A stretch of DNA of 64,000 bases from Acinetobacter seifertii (GCF_000368065.1 NZ_KB851199.1:97083-161082); one strand, 5' to 3'. Shown: positions 47,476 to 58,049, counted from the first letter of the stretch. Made by a program: numbers and translations. Notes: generated by a model from the sequence alone, not told the origin.

Positions 47476-49470
47476 ATGACAAAACAAGCTTTGCTTGAAG
47501 TCAGCAATCTGGTCCGGGAATTCCCTGCTGGCGAAAGCACGATACAAATTTTAAAAGGCATTGACCTTACTATTTATGAAGGTGAACTTGTTGCCATTGT
47601 CGGTCAGTCCGGTTCTGGTAAATCAACACTCATGAATATTTTAGGCTGTCTGGACCGCCCAACGAGTGGTAGCTATAAAGTTAATGGCCAAGAAACAGGT
47701 AAACTTGAACCCGACCAGTTAGCGCAGTTACGCCGTGAATATTTTGGTTTTATTTTCCAGCGCTATCATTTACTCGGTGACTTATCTGCCGAAGGTAACG
47801 TTGAAGTCCCAGCTGTTTATGCAGGTGTTACACCTTCTGATCGTAAACAGCGTGCAACCGCCCTACTCACTGAATTAGGTCTGGGCACAAAAACTCAAAA
47901 CCGACCAAGCCAGCTTTCGGGTGGTCAACAGCAACGTGTTTCAATTGCACGTGCCCTCATGAATGGTGGTGATGTGATCTTGGCCGATGAGCCAACGGGT
48001 GCGCTCGATTCACATAGCGGTGTTGAGGTCATGCGAATTTTGCGTGAACTTAATGCCGCTGGTCATACCATTATTTTGGTTACACACGATATGCAAGTTG
48101 CAAAAAATGCAACGCGTATTATTGAAATTAGTGACGGAGAAATTATTAGTGACCGTCCTAATGCTCCAGACCAATCTACAGAAGAAGTTAAATCTGACCC
48201 AGATGCAGCCCCTGCTCTACAAAACAAGCAGAAAAAAGGTAAAAGTATTTCGGCTTGGCGCTCAACTTTAGACCGCTTATCTGAAGCTTTCCAAATGGCT
48301 TTACTGTCCATGAATGCCCACCGTATGCGTACCTTCCTCACCATGTTAGGTATTATTATCGGGATTGCTTCCGTGGTAACGGTTGTCGCACTGGGTAATG
48401 GCTCGCAAAAGCAGATTTTAGAAAATATTAGCGGTCTCGGTACCAATACCATTACAGTGTTTCAGGGTAAAGGTTTTGGTGACAACTCCAAAACAGCCAG
48501 TTTTAAAACTCTGGTCCCTGCCGATGCTGATGCATTAATGACCCAGCCTTATGTAAGTGCGGTCAGTCCAATGGTTAGTACATCAAAAACAATGCGTTAT
48601 CAGCAAAATGAAGCAAACGCGACTATTAACGGTGTGAGCAACGATTATTTTGATGTAAAGGGTTTGGTTTTTAAAGATGGACAAACCTTTGATCAGCGTA
48701 GTGTACGTGACCGTTCACAAGATGTTGTAATTGATACCAATACACAAAAGCAGTTCTTTAGTGATGGTACTAACCCAATTGGGCAAGTGGTATTACTCGG
48801 TAGTGTACCGGCTCGTATTATCGGGATTGTAGAGCCCCAAACTAGCGGTATGGGTTCAGATGACACACTCAATGTATATATGCCCTATACCACAGTCATG
48901 AGCCGCATGTTGGGACAAGCCAATGTCCGTAATATTGTGGTTCGTATTAATGATCAATACTCAACTAGTGCAGCCGAAAATGCGATTGTTAACTTACTAA
49001 CACAAAGACATGGCGCTCAAGATATTTTCACCATGAACAGTGACAGTATCCGTCAAACCATTGAGAAAACAACCAGTACTATGACGCTTCTAGTTTCAGC
49101 AATTGCTGTCATTTCTCTTGTAGTTGGTGGTATCGGTGTAATGAATATTATGTTGGTTTCGGTGACTGAACGTACACAAGAAATTGGGGTACGTATGGCT
49201 GTCGGCGCTCGACAAAGTGATATTTTGCAGCAGTTCCTAATCGAAGCAATTTTAGTGTGTTTAATTGGTGGTGTACTCGGCGTATTGCTTTCGCTGGGTC
49301 TAGGGCAGCTCATTAACAAAGTAGCCGCAGGTAATTTCGCAGTGGCATATTCGACGACTTCGATTGTGGCTGCATTTGTTTGCTCAACATTAATTGGCGT
49401 CGTATTCGGTTTCTTGCCTGCCAAAAATGCCGCAAAACTCGATCCTGTTGCAGCACTATCACGAGAATAA
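47476..49470 (+). CDS. macB: MacB-type ABC transporter (macrolide/lipopeptide efflux)
   Basis: This 664-residue half-transporter has a nucleotide-binding domain (1-225) with Walker A GQSGSGKSTL, signature LSGGQQQRVSIARA, Walker B VILADEPTGALD and the switch His in LVTHD. An acidic linker follows. The membrane domain has the first helix at MLGIIIGIASVVTVVALGNG, a large periplasmic domain (about 330-530) and three C-terminal helices. Architecture and length are those of MacB, which drives mechanotransmission rather than transport through itself. It starts two bases after macA. Confidence 0.95.
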   Translation: MTKQALLEVSNLVREFPAGESTIQILKGIDLTIYEGELVAIVGQSGSGKSTLMNILGCLDRPTSGSYKVNGQETGKLEPDQLAQLRREYFGFIFQRYHLLGDLSAEGNVEVPAVYAGVTPSDRKQRATALLTELGLGTKTQNRPSQLSGGQQQRVSIARALMNGGDVILADEPTGALDSHSGVEVMRILRELNAAGHTIILVTHDMQVAKNATRIIEISDGEIISDRPNAPDQSTEEVKSDPDAAPALQNKQKKGKSISAWRSTLDRLSEAFQMALLSMNAHRMRTFLTMLGIIIGIASVVTVVALGNGSQKQILENISGLGTNTITVFQGKGFGDNSKTASFKTLVPADADALMTQPYVSAVSPMVSTSKTMRYQQNEANATINGVSNDYFDVKGLVFKDGQTFDQRSVRDRSQDVVIDTNTQKQFFSDGTNPIGQVVLLGSVPARIIGIVEPQTSGMGSDDTLNVYMPYTTVMSRMLGQANVRNIVVRINDQYSTSAAENAIVNLLTQRHGAQDIFTMNSDSIRQTIEKTTSTMTLLVSAIAVISLVVGGIGVMNIMLVSVTERTQEIGVRMAVGARQSDILQQFLIEAILVCLIGGVLGVLLSLGLGQLINKVAAGNFAVAYSTTSIVAAFVCSTLIGVVFGFLPAKNAAKLDPVAALSRE

Positions 49471-49480
49471 GGAAAATTGC

Positions 49481-50887
49481 ATGTCTTTTTCAATGACTAA
49501 ACTTAGCGCAGCACTTCTCCTCACCAGTTCTCTTGTGGGATGTGCAGCAATGGTGAAAACACCTTACCAAGCGCCGTCTGTACAGGTTCCGGGTAGCTTC
49601 CAATACGATGCAACTAAAACAAAAACAGCATCAGTCGAGCAATATTCTGACCGTTGGTGGAGGCTTTTTAACGATGCACAGCTTAATCAGCTTGTAAACA
49701 ACGTATTAGAGCGTAATAGCGATTTAGCTGTTGCAGGAATCACCTTAAAGCAAGCTCGTTTAAAAGCTGATTTAACTGCAAATCAACAAGGCTTACGTAC
49801 CAGTTCAAGTGTTTCTACAGGTCATACTTTTGATTTAAATTCAGGTGATGACAGCTCTAAAGGCTTATCAATGAGTGCGGGCGTAAGCTATGAGCTTGAT
49901 TTGTTTGGCAAGCTTGCTCGTCAAACCGAAGCGAGCAAATGGGAAGCCTTGGCAACTGAACAAGATTTGCAGTCTACAGGGCAAAGTCTGATTGCTACTA
50001 CAGCGAAACTCTACTGGCAACTCGGCTATTTAAATGAACGTTATGCAACTGCGCAGCAAAGCTTAGCCACTTCACAAAAGCTTTATCAGTTGGTTCAAAC
50101 CCAATATAAAGCTGGCGCAGTTTCAGGCTTAGACCTCACGCAAGCCGAACAGTCTGTTCAAAGCCAGAAAGCAAGTTTAAGTCAAATTGAACAACAGCTT
50201 GTTGAAACCCGTACAGCCATTGCAGTGTTATTGCATCAACCTGTACAACAGCTCAACATTCAAGAACCACAACGTTTACCGCGCACTGCACTCCCTGCTA
50301 TTGGTGCTGGTTTACCAGCGGATATTTTGTCACGTCGTCCAGACTTGCAAGCAGCCGAGCTTCGCTTACGAGAAACTCTAGCAACCAAAGATGCAACAAA
50401 AGCAAGCTACTATCCATCAATTAGCTTAACCAGTAGTTTAGGTTCAAGTAGCACGTCGTTAACGGAGTTATTACGTAACCCTGCCCTCACACTTGGGGCG
50501 AGTTTAAGCTTACCGTTTTTGCAATATAACGATATGAAAAAAAATATTGCGATTAGCGACCTAGACTATGAAAAAGCGATTATTCAATATCGCCAAACGC
50601 TTTATCAAGCTTTTGCTGATGTAGAAAATGCGTTATCAAGTCGTACTGAACTCGACAAACAAGTAGAGTTTCAAGCACGTAATGTTGAACTTGCAGAAAA
50701 AACCGAACGTTTAACTGAAGTGCGTTATCGTTATGGTGCTGTTGCATTGAAAACACTTCTCGATGCTCAGCAAACTACACGCACTGCGCGCTTGAGTCTT
50801 GTTGAAACCAAGCAAAGCCAATACAACGCTTATGTTACCCTTATGCAGGCGTTAGGTGGTTCGCCTGTAAAAGAGTTGCCGCAATAA
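49481..50887 (+). CDS. Outer-membrane efflux lipoprotein (TolC/OprM family)
   Basis: This 468-residue factor starts at ATG 49481, with AAGGAAAA upstream; the earlier open frame overlaps macB. The lipoprotein signal MSFSMTKLSAALLLTSS ends in the lipobox LVGC. Mature CAAMVKTPYQAP resembles OprM/NodT-type RND outer-membrane factors. Two outer-membrane-efflux repeats lie at about 60-260 and 275-460, with YELDLFGKLARQTEA and LPADILSRRPDLQAAE as family motifs. It forms the exit duct for MacAB. Ten bases separate it from macB, so it is in the same operon. Confidence 0.9.
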   Translation: MSFSMTKLSAALLLTSSLVGCAAMVKTPYQAPSVQVPGSFQYDATKTKTASVEQYSDRWWRLFNDAQLNQLVNNVLERNSDLAVAGITLKQARLKADLTANQQGLRTSSSVSTGHTFDLNSGDDSSKGLSMSAGVSYELDLFGKLARQTEASKWEALATEQDLQSTGQSLIATTAKLYWQLGYLNERYATAQQSLATSQKLYQLVQTQYKAGAVSGLDLTQAEQSVQSQKASLSQIEQQLVETRTAIAVLLHQPVQQLNIQEPQRLPRTALPAIGAGLPADILSRRPDLQAAELRLRETLATKDATKASYYPSISLTSSLGSSSTSLTELLRNPALTLGASLSLPFLQYNDMKKNIAISDLDYEKAIIQYRQTLYQAFADVENALSSRTELDKQVEFQARNVELAEKTERLTEVRYRYGAVALKTLLDAQQTTRTARLSLVETKQSQYNAYVTLMQALGGSPVKELPQ

Positions 50888-50900
50888 CTTGCGCCCACTA

Positions 50901-50933
50901 AAAAAGCCGTAGTCATTCAACTACGGCTTTTTT
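50901..50933. terminator. Bidirectional terminator between the efflux operon and fabI
   Basis: AAAAAGCCGTAG and CTACGGCTTTTT form a 12-bp stem with an 8-base loop, A-rich and T-rich on opposite sides. It serves both convergent transcripts. Confidence 0.9.
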
Positions 50934-50955
50934 ATGTCTGAATAAATTTTAAAAC

Positions 50956-51759
50956 TTATTCATCATCCATCATAGATTGGCTCATACCTACAGTATTGAA
51001 ACCACCATCTACATATAGAATTTCACCAGTAATACCTGAAGCCCAAGGTGAGCATAGGAATAACGCGGCATTACCTACTTCTTCAATCGTTACGTTACGC
51101 TTTAATGGTGCAACTTTTTCGTTAGCATCTAACATTTTACGGAAAGATTTAATACCAGAAGCAGCTAAAGTACGGATTGGACCTGCAGAAATCGCGTTTA
51201 CACGGATACCATCAACACCTAAGCTTGATGCCAAGTAACGAACACCAGCTTCTAAAGATGCTTTCGCCATACCCATTACATTGTAGTTAGGCATAACGCG
51301 CTCAGAACCTTGGTAAGTCAAAGTTAATAAACAACCTTGGCGAGCTTGTAATAAAGGTTTTGCAGCACGTGCCATTGCAACAAAGCTGTATGCGCTAATG
51401 TCATGAGCAATTTTAAAACCGTCACGGTCAGTCACGTCAGTGAAGTCACCGTCAAGTGTGTGTGCAGGTGCAAAGCCAATTGAGTGCACAACACCGTCTA
51501 GGCCATCCCAATGTTTTGCAAGTTCCGCAAATGCATTATCAATTTCAGCATCAACTGCAACATCACATGGAAACACAAGCTTAGAACCGAATTGCTCAGC
51601 AAACTCATCTACACGTTTTTTTAATTTTTCGTTCGGATAAGTAAATGCAAGCTCAGCACCTTCACGGTGTAATGCTTGGGCAATACCAAAAGCAATTGAT
51701 AATTTACTAGCAACGCCTGCAATCAAAAAGCGCTTACCTGCTAAAAGTCCTTGTGTCAT
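50956..51759 (-). CDS. fabI: Enoyl-[acyl-carrier-protein] reductase FabI
   Basis: This 267-residue NADH-dependent reductase performs the last step of fatty-acid elongation. The ATG at 51759 ([15 protein letters not shown]) gives the family N-terminus; the frame is open for 21 further codons without support. Rossmann start [20 protein letters not shown], the cofactor motif [14 protein letters not shown], and the catalytic Tyr-x6-Lys in [20 protein letters not shown] are all present. It is the target of triclosan and isoniazid-like inhibitors in the family. It is monocistronic and convergent with the efflux operon. Confidence 0.95.
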   Translation of the reverse strand: MTQGLLAGKRFLIAGVASKLSIAFGIAQALHREGAELAFTYPNEKLKKRVDEFAEQFGSKLVFPCDVAVDAEIDNAFAELAKHWDGLDGVVHSIGFAPAHTLDGDFTDVTDRDGFKIAHDISAYSFVAMARAAKPLLQARQGCLLTLTYQGSERVMPNYNVMGMAKASLEAGVRYLASSLGVDGIRVNAISAGPIRTLAASGIKSFRKMLDANEKVAPLKRNVTIEEVGNAALFLCSPWASGITGEILYVDGGFNTVGMSQSMMDDE

Positions 51760-51895
51760 GCCGATCTCACTCAAAACAATTTTCAGCATAATGCCAATAT
51801 TCATCAGTTTTCGAAATTGCATAATGCATCTTTTTTCAAAAATCGCACGAAAAAAAATCGCCCCTATAGCGGAGCGACTTTTTATGATCTAAATT

Positions 51896-52627
51896 TTAGT
51901 CATCAGACAATAAGCCAAGTAGACGTAAGAACGAGATATACATCCAGACTAAAGTTGCAAGCAACGCAATACCACACAACCATTCCATGAATTTTGGAGC
52001 ACGATATGCTGCGTTAGTTTCAATTAAATCAAAATCTAAAATTAGGTTAAGTGAAGCAATAACTGCAACGAATGCAGCAAAACCAATTCCTAACCAGTTA
52101 CTTTCAAAAATATAAGGAACGCTTGAGCCAAACGCTAAGCGCATCACCATCTGCACGATAAATACAATAAAGATCGCTAAAGATGCAGAGATCACAACTG
52201 ATTTGAACTTTTCAGTAGCGCGTATAATTTGAAACTTATATAAGCCAAACATCACTAAAGTGGTTACGAAGGTTGCCAATAAAGCTTGAAGAGGAACGCC
52301 AGGATATTTCAACTGGAAAGTAAACGAAATACCACCTAGAAACGCCCCTTCAAATAAGGCATACGGAATTGCCAATGTTGGCGCAGTTGTTGGTTTAAAC
52401 GTTGTAATTAAAGCTAAAACCAAGCCACCAATTGCACCCACAATTGAAGCTGCATAAGCAATACCAACATTTGCAGTAAAGGCTGCATAGAAAAATAAAG
52501 CGACACCCACTGCGGCAGCAATGATGGTCAACATCACAGATTTTTGAATCGCACCTTGCACGGTCATCGGTTGACTATAGTCACTGACCGTTTCAACGCG
52601 AGTCAGTATCGGGTTATTACTTTGCAT
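51896..52627 (-). CDS. Bax-inhibitor-1/YccA-family membrane protein
   Basis: This 243-residue protein has about seven membrane helices over its full length. The N-terminal MTVQGAIQKSVMLTI and final helices with DFDLIETNAAYRAPKFMEW are typical of the BI-1/YccA/YbhL group, where acidic residues near the C-terminal helices are linked to calcium or proton leak. The GALFEGAFLGGISFTF-like segment reads ALFEGAFLGGISF. Role in bacteria is unsettled; YccA modulates FtsH. Monocistronic. Confidence 0.88.
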   Translation of the reverse strand: MQSNNPILTRVETVSDYSQPMTVQGAIQKSVMLTIIAAAVGVALFFYAAFTANVGIAYAASIVGAIGGLVLALITTFKPTTAPTLAIPYALFEGAFLGGISFTFQLKYPGVPLQALLATFVTTLVMFGLYKFQIIRATEKFKSVVISASLAIFIVFIVQMVMRLAFGSSVPYIFESNWLGIGFAAFVAVIASLNLILDFDLIETNAAYRAPKFMEWLCGIALLATLVWMYISFLRLLGLLSDD

Positions 52628-52735
52628 AAATGCTCTCTTTTTATAATAAATAAACTTAAAACATCATTTTAAGCAAAATGAATATGAAAGCCAAATTAGC
52701 CATTGGCATTATTGTAACAAGGTCCTAGCAGCAAC

Positions 52736-52761
52736 AAAAAAGGAGGCTACTGCCCCCTTTT
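52736..52761 (-). terminator. Hairpin after orn
   Basis: AAAAAGGAGGC and GCCCCCTTTT pair with one A:C mismatch and a 4-base loop. It lies 23 bases past the orn stop and reads into T-rich sequence on the minus strand. Confidence 0.6.
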
Positions 52762-52783
52762 CATTTTTACTTGAACAACGTCA

Positions 52784-53350
52784 TTAATCTTTACCATCAG
52801 TATTCATAATGAAAAAGTATTCACGGTAATATTTAAGTTCAGAAATTGAGTCACGAATATCATCCATTGCCAAATGCGATGCATTCTTTTTCAGACCGCT
52901 CATAATTTCAGGGCGCCAGCGTTTTGAGAGTTCTTTGATCGTAGATACATCAAGATTACGATAGTGGAAATACTGCTCAAGCTCAGGCATTAAACGATGT
53001 AAGAAACGGCGATCCTGACAAATCGAGTTACCACACATTGGTGAAATTTTTGGATTGACCCATTTTTTTAGGAATTCTAAAGTCTGTAACTCAGCATCAC
53101 GGGCCGTCAACTTACTACGACGAACTCGTTCAATTAAACCTGACTGGCCATGCTGGCGAGTGTTCCACTCATCCATTGCATTTAAAATACGATCAGGTTG
53201 ATGAATAGCCAAAACCGGACCTTCGGCAAGTACATTTAAATGATCATCTGTAATAATTGTTGCGATTTCAATAATCTGGTCGTTGTCGGTATCTAAACCG
53301 GTCATTTCCAGATCAATCCAAATTAATCGTGTATTTAAAGTACTGCTCAT
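52784..53350 (-). CDS. orn: Oligoribonuclease
   Basis: This 188-residue DEDDh 3'-5' exonuclease degrades di- to pentanucleotides, including pGpG from c-di-GMP breakdown. It begins [20 protein letters not shown] with the first acidic pair, has [20 protein letters not shown] in the middle and the third/fourth acidic and His cluster in [22 protein letters not shown]. Length is standard. It is divergent from rsgA, a common pairing in Gammaproteobacteria. Confidence 0.95.
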   Translation of the reverse strand: MSSTLNTRLIWIDLEMTGLDTDNDQIIEIATIITDDHLNVLAEGPVLAIHQPDRILNAMDEWNTRQHGQSGLIERVRRSKLTARDAELQTLEFLKKWVNPKISPMCGNSICQDRRFLHRLMPELEQYFHYRNLDVSTIKELSKRWRPEIMSGLKKNASHLAMDDIRDSISELKYYREYFFIMNTDGKD

Positions 53351-53475
53351 GTATGTACGTTCTAAAATGCCGTAAAAACATCAATAGTAGCAAATTTCTT
53401 GCTTCTGCGCTGTAATTCCATACCAGCTTCGTGCTATTTTTGCGGTCTTCAAACAATGGTTTTTTTGGGATATGA

Positions 53476-54534
53476 ATGGCTCTAATTCGTAAGCGTCGTT
53501 TAACTGAGCAACAGCAACGTCGTATTGAAAAACAGCATAAAACTCGCCAAGAAGAAGTCGATACTTCACAAGATCTAGATGGGCTGGTTGTACAGCACTA
53601 TGGCCGTCAACTTGAAGTACAGGCACTTTCTGTACCCGAGCATCACCCAGAAAAACCTCAAGTTGCCGAAGGCGAACCAGAACCATTCTGGAAACCAATT
53701 GAGCTCAAAAGCGTATGGCGTTGCCATACTCGAACTAATCTTGAGTTACTTGTAACTGGTGATCGTGTTAAATGGCAGGCAGACCCAAATACGGGTTTAG
53801 GCATTATTACAGCCATTCACCCACGTACTTCATTGCTTACTCGTCCAGATCGCTATCACAAAGTAAAACCTGTGGCAGCCAATATCAGTTTAATCGTTAT
53901 TGTTTTTGCTCCACTTCCAGAACCAGCACCTACTTTGATTGACCGCTACTTAGTGGCATGTGCAGATGCAAATATTCCTGCTCTTTTAGTGCTGAATAAA
54001 TCAGATTTACTCACTGAAAACGATCCGATTCTCGACATGCTCAAAGAGTATGAAGATTTAGGTTATGAAAGCATGATTTGTCATTCTAAAGGTGATATTT
54101 CAACATTATCTCAACGACTTGATGGTGAAACCGTTGCCTTTGTTGGTCAGTCAGGTGTTGGTAAAAGCTCGCTTATTAATGTGCTTATTCCAGATGCTGA
54201 GCAGAAAACCAATATCATTTCTGAAAACTCTGCACTTGGCCAACACACCACGACTTCTACGCGCTTAATCAACTTTGGTAAAAATGGTGCCTTAATTGAT
54301 TCGCCAGGAATTCGTGAGTTTGGGCTTTGGCATCTCGATTTAGAAAAAATTCGTATGGGTTTTCCTGAAATTGAAGCGCATTTAGGTTCGTGTCAGTTCC
54401 GTAATTGCACGCATACTCATGAAAAGAACTGTGGCTTAAAGCAGGCCGTTGAAGCGGGTGAAATTTTGCCACGACGCTTAGACAGCTTCTTACGTTTAAT
54501 CGATGAGATTCAAGAAGCGCAGCAAAAAAACTAA
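53476..54534 (+). CDS. rsgA: Ribosome small-subunit GTPase RsgA
   Basis: This 352-residue circularly permuted GTPase acts in late 30S assembly. The N-terminal OB domain (about 30-115) carries RCHTRTNLELLVTGDRVKW. GTPase motifs appear permuted: LVLNKSDLL (G4) before GQSGVGKSSLIN (G1) and DSPGIREFGL (G3). A C-terminal zinc knuckle follows in GSCQFRNCTHTHEKNCGLKQ. All of these are intact. It is divergent from orn. Confidence 0.94.
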   Translation: MALIRKRRLTEQQQRRIEKQHKTRQEEVDTSQDLDGLVVQHYGRQLEVQALSVPEHHPEKPQVAEGEPEPFWKPIELKSVWRCHTRTNLELLVTGDRVKWQADPNTGLGIITAIHPRTSLLTRPDRYHKVKPVAANISLIVIVFAPLPEPAPTLIDRYLVACADANIPALLVLNKSDLLTENDPILDMLKEYEDLGYESMICHSKGDISTLSQRLDGETVAFVGQSGVGKSSLINVLIPDAEQKTNIISENSALGQHTTTSTRLINFGKNGALIDSPGIREFGLWHLDLEKIRMGFPEIEAHLGSCQFRNCTHTHEKNCGLKQAVEAGEILPRRLDSFLRLIDEIQEAQQKN

Positions 54535-54631
54535 TTTTCTACCCCTTTTGCCCTTGAAGTGGTGATTTTGATCACCATCTATATACGCTATACTCTAGGT
54601 CAATTTTGTTTTTAATTTTTTTAGGTGACTT

Positions 54632-55048
54632 GTGGAACGCTGGTTAGAGTTTATGGGGAATCACCCCATTTTGTTTGGTACACTCGGAGTCTTGATCGTA
54701 TTGTTCTTCATTTTTGAAGGTCAACGTAACGGTCGTAAAATTTCTCCACAGTCGCTTGGTATTTTAGTGAAAGCGAAGAATGCTATTTTAATTGACTTAC
54801 GCGATAGCAAAGACTTCCGCGAAGGTCACATTAGTGGTAGTCGCAATATTCCTTATAGCCAAATTGCAAGTCATGCTGATGAATTAAAAGCAAGTGACCG
54901 TCCATTGGTATTTATTTGCAACCTAGGGCAAGTTGCTGGTAGTGCTTTACAAAAAGTCGCTCACCATGACAGCTATCGCCTCGATGGTGGTATCAGTAAC
55001 TGGAAAGCTCAAGGCTTACCTCTCGTTAAAAGCAAACCAAAAGCTTAA
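54632..55048 (+). CDS. Membrane-anchored rhodanese-domain protein
   Basis: This 138-residue YibN-like protein starts at GTG 54632, with TTAGGTGA upstream. One membrane helix at about residues 12-29 (LFGTLGVLIVLFFIF) is followed by a rhodanese domain with LIDLRDSKDFREGHISGSRN, and an active-site loop FICNLGQVAGSA holding the catalytic Cys. Such proteins move sulfane sulfur. It lies 11 bases before grxC and then secB, the order found in related bacteria. Confidence 0.85.
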   Translation: MERWLEFMGNHPILFGTLGVLIVLFFIFEGQRNGRKISPQSLGILVKAKNAILIDLRDSKDFREGHISGSRNIPYSQIASHADELKASDRPLVFICNLGQVAGSALQKVAHHDSYRLDGGISNWKAQGLPLVKSKPKA

Positions 55049-55059
55049 GGAGAATTGTC

Positions 55060-55317
55060 ATGGCAGCAAATGTCATTGTTTACTCAACTTCTGTATGCCC
55101 ATATTGCGTTCGCGCGAAACAATTACTTGAGCGTAAAGGTGTTGCTTACAAAGAAGTAAATCTTTCTGTTGAAGCACCAGAAGTACGTGTTGAATTAATG
55201 CAACGTACCAATCACCGTACTGTTCCACAAATTTTTATTAATGATCAGTTTATCGGTGGTTTTGACCAACTTTATGCTTTAGAGCGTGAAGGTAAACTCG
55301 ACGAATTATTGGCTTAA
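55060..55317 (+). CDS. grxC: Glutaredoxin 3
   Basis: This 85-residue thioredoxin-fold protein has the dithiol active site SVCPYCVRAKQLLE near residues 10-24, the cis-Pro segment NHRTVPQIFI, and GGFDQLYALEREGKLD for glutathione binding. GAGAATTGTC with AAGGAG upstream gives a strong ribosome site. It reduces disulphides with glutathione. It lies between the rhodanese gene and secB. Confidence 0.95.
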   Translation: MAANVIVYSTSVCPYCVRAKQLLERKGVAYKEVNLSVEAPEVRVELMQRTNHRTVPQIFINDQFIGGFDQLYALEREGKLDELLA

Positions 55318-55344
55318 CCTCGCATCCATATTAAGGAAAAAACA

Positions 55345-55803
55345 ATGAGCGAAGAACAACAAGTTCAACCACAATTAGCTTTAGAGCGTATTTATACAAA
55401 AGATATTTCTTTTGAGGTTCCAGGGGCACAAGTTTTTACTAAACAATGGCAACCTGAACTTAACATCAATCTTTCTTCTGCTGCAGAAAAGATTGACCCA
55501 ACTCACTTTGAAGTATCTTTAAAAGTTGTGGTTGAAGCCAATAATGACAATGAAACAGCGTTCATCGTAGATGTAACTCAATCTGGTATTTTCTTAATCG
55601 ATAACATCGAAGAAGATCGCTTACCTTACATTTTGGGTGCATACTGCCCGAACATTTTATTCCCGTTCTTACGTGAAGCTGTAAATGACCTAGTCACTAA
55701 AGGTAGCTTCCCTCAATTACTTCTTACTCCTATCAATTTTGATGCAGAGTTCGAAGCAAATATGGAACGTGCTCAAGCTGCTGCTGTTGAAGGTCAAGCT
55801 TAA
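55345..55803 (+). CDS. secB: Protein-export chaperone SecB
   Basis: This 152-residue cytosolic chaperone keeps preproteins unfolded and passes them to SecA. Conserved parts seen are [18 protein letters not shown], the exposed groove strand ALKVVVEA-type [14 protein letters not shown] and the near-C-terminal [39 protein letters not shown]. An acidic N-terminus is normal. It ends the rhodanese-grxC-secB operon and is followed by a terminator. Confidence 0.96.
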   Translation: MSEEQQVQPQLALERIYTKDISFEVPGAQVFTKQWQPELNINLSSAAEKIDPTHFEVSLKVVVEANNDNETAFIVDVTQSGIFLIDNIEEDRLPYILGAYCPNILFPFLREAVNDLVTKGSFPQLLLTPINFDAEFEANMERAQAAAVEGQA

Positions 55804-55822
55804 TTTATAGCTTGCTCTAAAC

Positions 55823-55851
55823 AAAAAAACCGCGTAATTCGCGGTTTTTTT
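55823..55851. terminator. Bidirectional terminator between secB and the PPTase gene
   Basis: AAAAAAACCGCG and CGCGGTTTTTTT form a strong stem with a 5-base loop and T-tracts on both strands. Confidence 0.92.
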
Positions 55852-55870
55852 ATATCTACTGTTTCGTTTG

Positions 55871-56539
55871 TTAGCCATCAAGCGAATGAAGCTGAATAGA
55901 AGGAAACTGAAACCCACGGCAAGACTGCTCGGAACGCCATGCGACCGTTAAAATCATGTTACCTAAGATAAAGTTTTGATAAGCAAACGTTCCAATAAGT
56001 TCATGCGAACATAATCCACCATGATTGGTAGGATGCGCTTGAGTATTTAAAGTATTTAAATCCAAACGTATACCAAGACCTGAAGCTTTTAAAACAGCTT
56101 CTTTAGTGGTCCAGACCTTAAACCAAAACTCTCTATCTTGTTCTAGATTTTGCCATGTTACATATTCATCAGCGTGAAAAGCATGTTGTGCCAGACAATC
56201 TAAACGTACTTTACGATCCAGTTCTTCAACATCTATACCAATATCTTTAACACGTTCACTTAATGCCAAAGCATAATATTGCTGACTATGCGAATGGTTA
56301 AAATGCAAAGTATGATCCAATAAATAAGGTTTGCCATATTCATGTTTTGCAAATTGCAAATCTTTTGGGTTTACACTTAACTTTTGAGCTAATAACTTAT
56401 TTTTAATGTGCTTTATTTGCTGCTTTTTATAATCATTAAATGTACGAAAGTCGGGAAAGTCTTTTTGTTGTTGTTTTAAAAATGTATCTAGCTTTCCTGT
56501 ATAGACTTCAATATTTCTCTCAATCATTTTTAAATCCAT
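55871..56539 (-). CDS. 4'-phosphopantetheinyl transferase (Sfp type)
   Basis: This 222-residue enzyme moves the 4'-phosphopantetheine arm from CoA to carrier proteins. Motifs are FAKHEYGKPYLLDHTLHFN (substrate/CoA contact), IGIDVEELDR with the Mg-binding Asp/Glu, and FKVWTTKEAVLKASGLGI with the WxxKEA core. Length is that of the Sfp/EntD group rather than AcpS. It stands alone, so its targets may be siderophore or polyketide carrier domains elsewhere. Start ATG 56539 or four codons later. Confidence 0.88.
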   Translation of the reverse strand: MDLKMIERNIEVYTGKLDTFLKQQQKDFPDFRTFNDYKKQQIKHIKNKLLAQKLSVNPKDLQFAKHEYGKPYLLDHTLHFNHSHSQQYYALALSERVKDIGIDVEELDRKVRLDCLAQHAFHADEYVTWQNLEQDREFWFKVWTTKEAVLKASGLGIRLDLNTLNTQAHPTNHGGLCSHELIGTFAYQNFILGNMILTVAWRSEQSCRGFQFPSIQLHSLDG

Positions 56540-56595
56540 TCTATCTGGGAGTAAAGCTAATATAAAAGCAACAATAACTTATTAAACCATATAAT

Positions 56596-56626
56596 AAAAA
56601 GCCCAAAGAATACTTTGGGCTTTTTT
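56596..56626 (-). terminator. Terminator after der
   Basis: AAAAAGCCCAAAG and CTTTGGGCTTTTT form a 13-bp stem with a 4-base loop, 13 bases past the der stop. Confidence 0.92.
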
Positions 56627-56639
56627 ACATTCATACAAA

Positions 56640-58049
56640 TTAACGGTTAAATTTCTTTTCCGCTTTCTTGAATTTCTGAATATAACGACGACGACGCGCA
56701 GCTGTACGCTCATCAACCTGACTCTTACGACCTTCAAACGGGTTTTCAGAAGTTTTAAAGTCAATACGAACTGGCGTACCTTCAAGTTTATATACTTTAC
56801 GGAACACGTTCTCTAAGTAACGGCGGTAGTCCGCAGGTGTTTTATCAACCTTGTTACCATGAATCACAATAGTCGGTGGGTTTTGTCCGCCCATGTGCGC
56901 ATAACGCATTTTAATACGTTTTCCACTAATCATTGGTGGTTGGTGAGCTTCTGTTGCATCACTCAAAATTTGAGTTAATTTTGCTGGTGATACTTTTAAG
57001 TTCGCAGACTCATAGGCACGATGGATAGAAGGATATAAATCACCTACCCCTGTTCCATGCAGTGCAGAAATTAAATGAATTTTTGCCCAAGGGATAAAGT
57101 CAAAACGACGTTCAACATCAAGCTTACATTGTTTACGGTCGTACTCGCTCATGTTATCCCATTTGTTAATGGCGATTACCATGGCACGACCAGCTTCAAG
57201 CGCATAGCCAATTAAATGTAAGTCTTGCTCAACAATACCTTCACGTGCATCGACCACAACTACGACAACGTGTGCATCTTTCATTGCCTGTAAAGTTTTA
57301 ACAATTGAGAACTTCTCAATCATTTCATCAACTTTACCTTTACGACGCACACCCGCTGTATCAATTAAGGTGTATTTACGGCCTTCACGCTCAAACGGAA
57401 TATAAATAGAATCACGAGTTGTACCCGGTTGGTCAAATGCGACTACACGGTCTTCACCAAGTAAACGGTTTACCAGCGTTGATTTACCTACGTTTGGACG
57501 ACCAATAATGGCTAAACGTAAGCCAGTGTCTTTGTCATGTTCATCTGGGTTTTCATCTTCTGGAACTTCTGCAAGTACATCTTCAAGCATTTGCTGTACG
57601 CCACGACCATGGCTCGCTGCAACTTGTAATGGTTCACCCATACCAAGTTTATAAAACTCAACTAAAGCAGCTTCAGCATGAACACCATCTACCTTGTTCG
57701 CAACAAGATAAATTTTCTTACCTAAAGTACGAAGTTCACGAGCAATTTGCTCATCAGAAGCTAACAAACCGGCACGCGCATCAACTACAAAAATAATAAT
57801 ATTTGCTTCGTTGATGGCTGTTTTTGACTGCTCGGCCATGTAGTTATCGATACCGCCTTCACTTTCACCGATACCCCCAGTATCAACAACAATGAAAGAC
57901 TTATTTTGATAAGTCGCATCACCATATTTACGGTCACGAGTCAGACCCGCGAAGTCGGCTACAAGTGCATCACGACTCTTGGTAATCTGGTTAAATAACG
58001 TTGATTTTCCGACATTCGGACGACCAATGAGCGCAATAACGGGTTTCAT
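56640..58049 (-). CDS. der: Ribosome-associated GTPase Der (EngA)
   Basis: This 469-residue protein has two tandem GTPase domains: [18 protein letters not shown] with [11 protein letters not shown] and NKVDG in the first, and [19 protein letters not shown] with [10 protein letters not shown] and NKWDN in the second. A KH-like C-terminal domain follows with [19 protein letters not shown]. It works in 50S maturation and is essential in most bacteria. The C-terminus is very basic. It follows bamB, the usual order der-bamB-yfgM. Confidence 0.96.
   Translation of the reverse strand: MKPVIALIGRPNVGKSTLFNQITKSRDALVADFAGLTRDRKYGDATYQNKSFIVVDTGGIGESEGGIDNYMAEQSKTAINEANIIIFVVDARAGLLASDEQIARELRTLGKKIYLVANKVDGVHAEAALVEFYKLGMGEPLQVAASHGRGVQQMLEDVLAEVPEDENPDEHDKDTGLRLAIIGRPNVGKSTLVNRLLGEDRVVAFDQPGTTRDSIYIPFEREGRKYTLIDTAGVRRKGKVDEMIEKFSIVKTLQAMKDAHVVVVVVDAREGIVEQDLHLIGYALEAGRAMVIAINKWDNMSEYDRKQCKLDVERRFDFIPWAKIHLISALHGTGVGDLYPSIHRAYESANLKVSPAKLTQILSDATEAHQPPMISGKRIKMRYAHMGGQNPPTIVIHGNKVDKTPADYRRYLENVFRKVYKLEGTPVRIDFKTSENPFEGRKSQVDERTAARRRRYIQKFKKAEKKFNR

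Noticed and set aside
48063..48452. 129-codon minus-strand frame inside macB
   Set aside because: Shadow of the MacB coding sequence, with no independent support.
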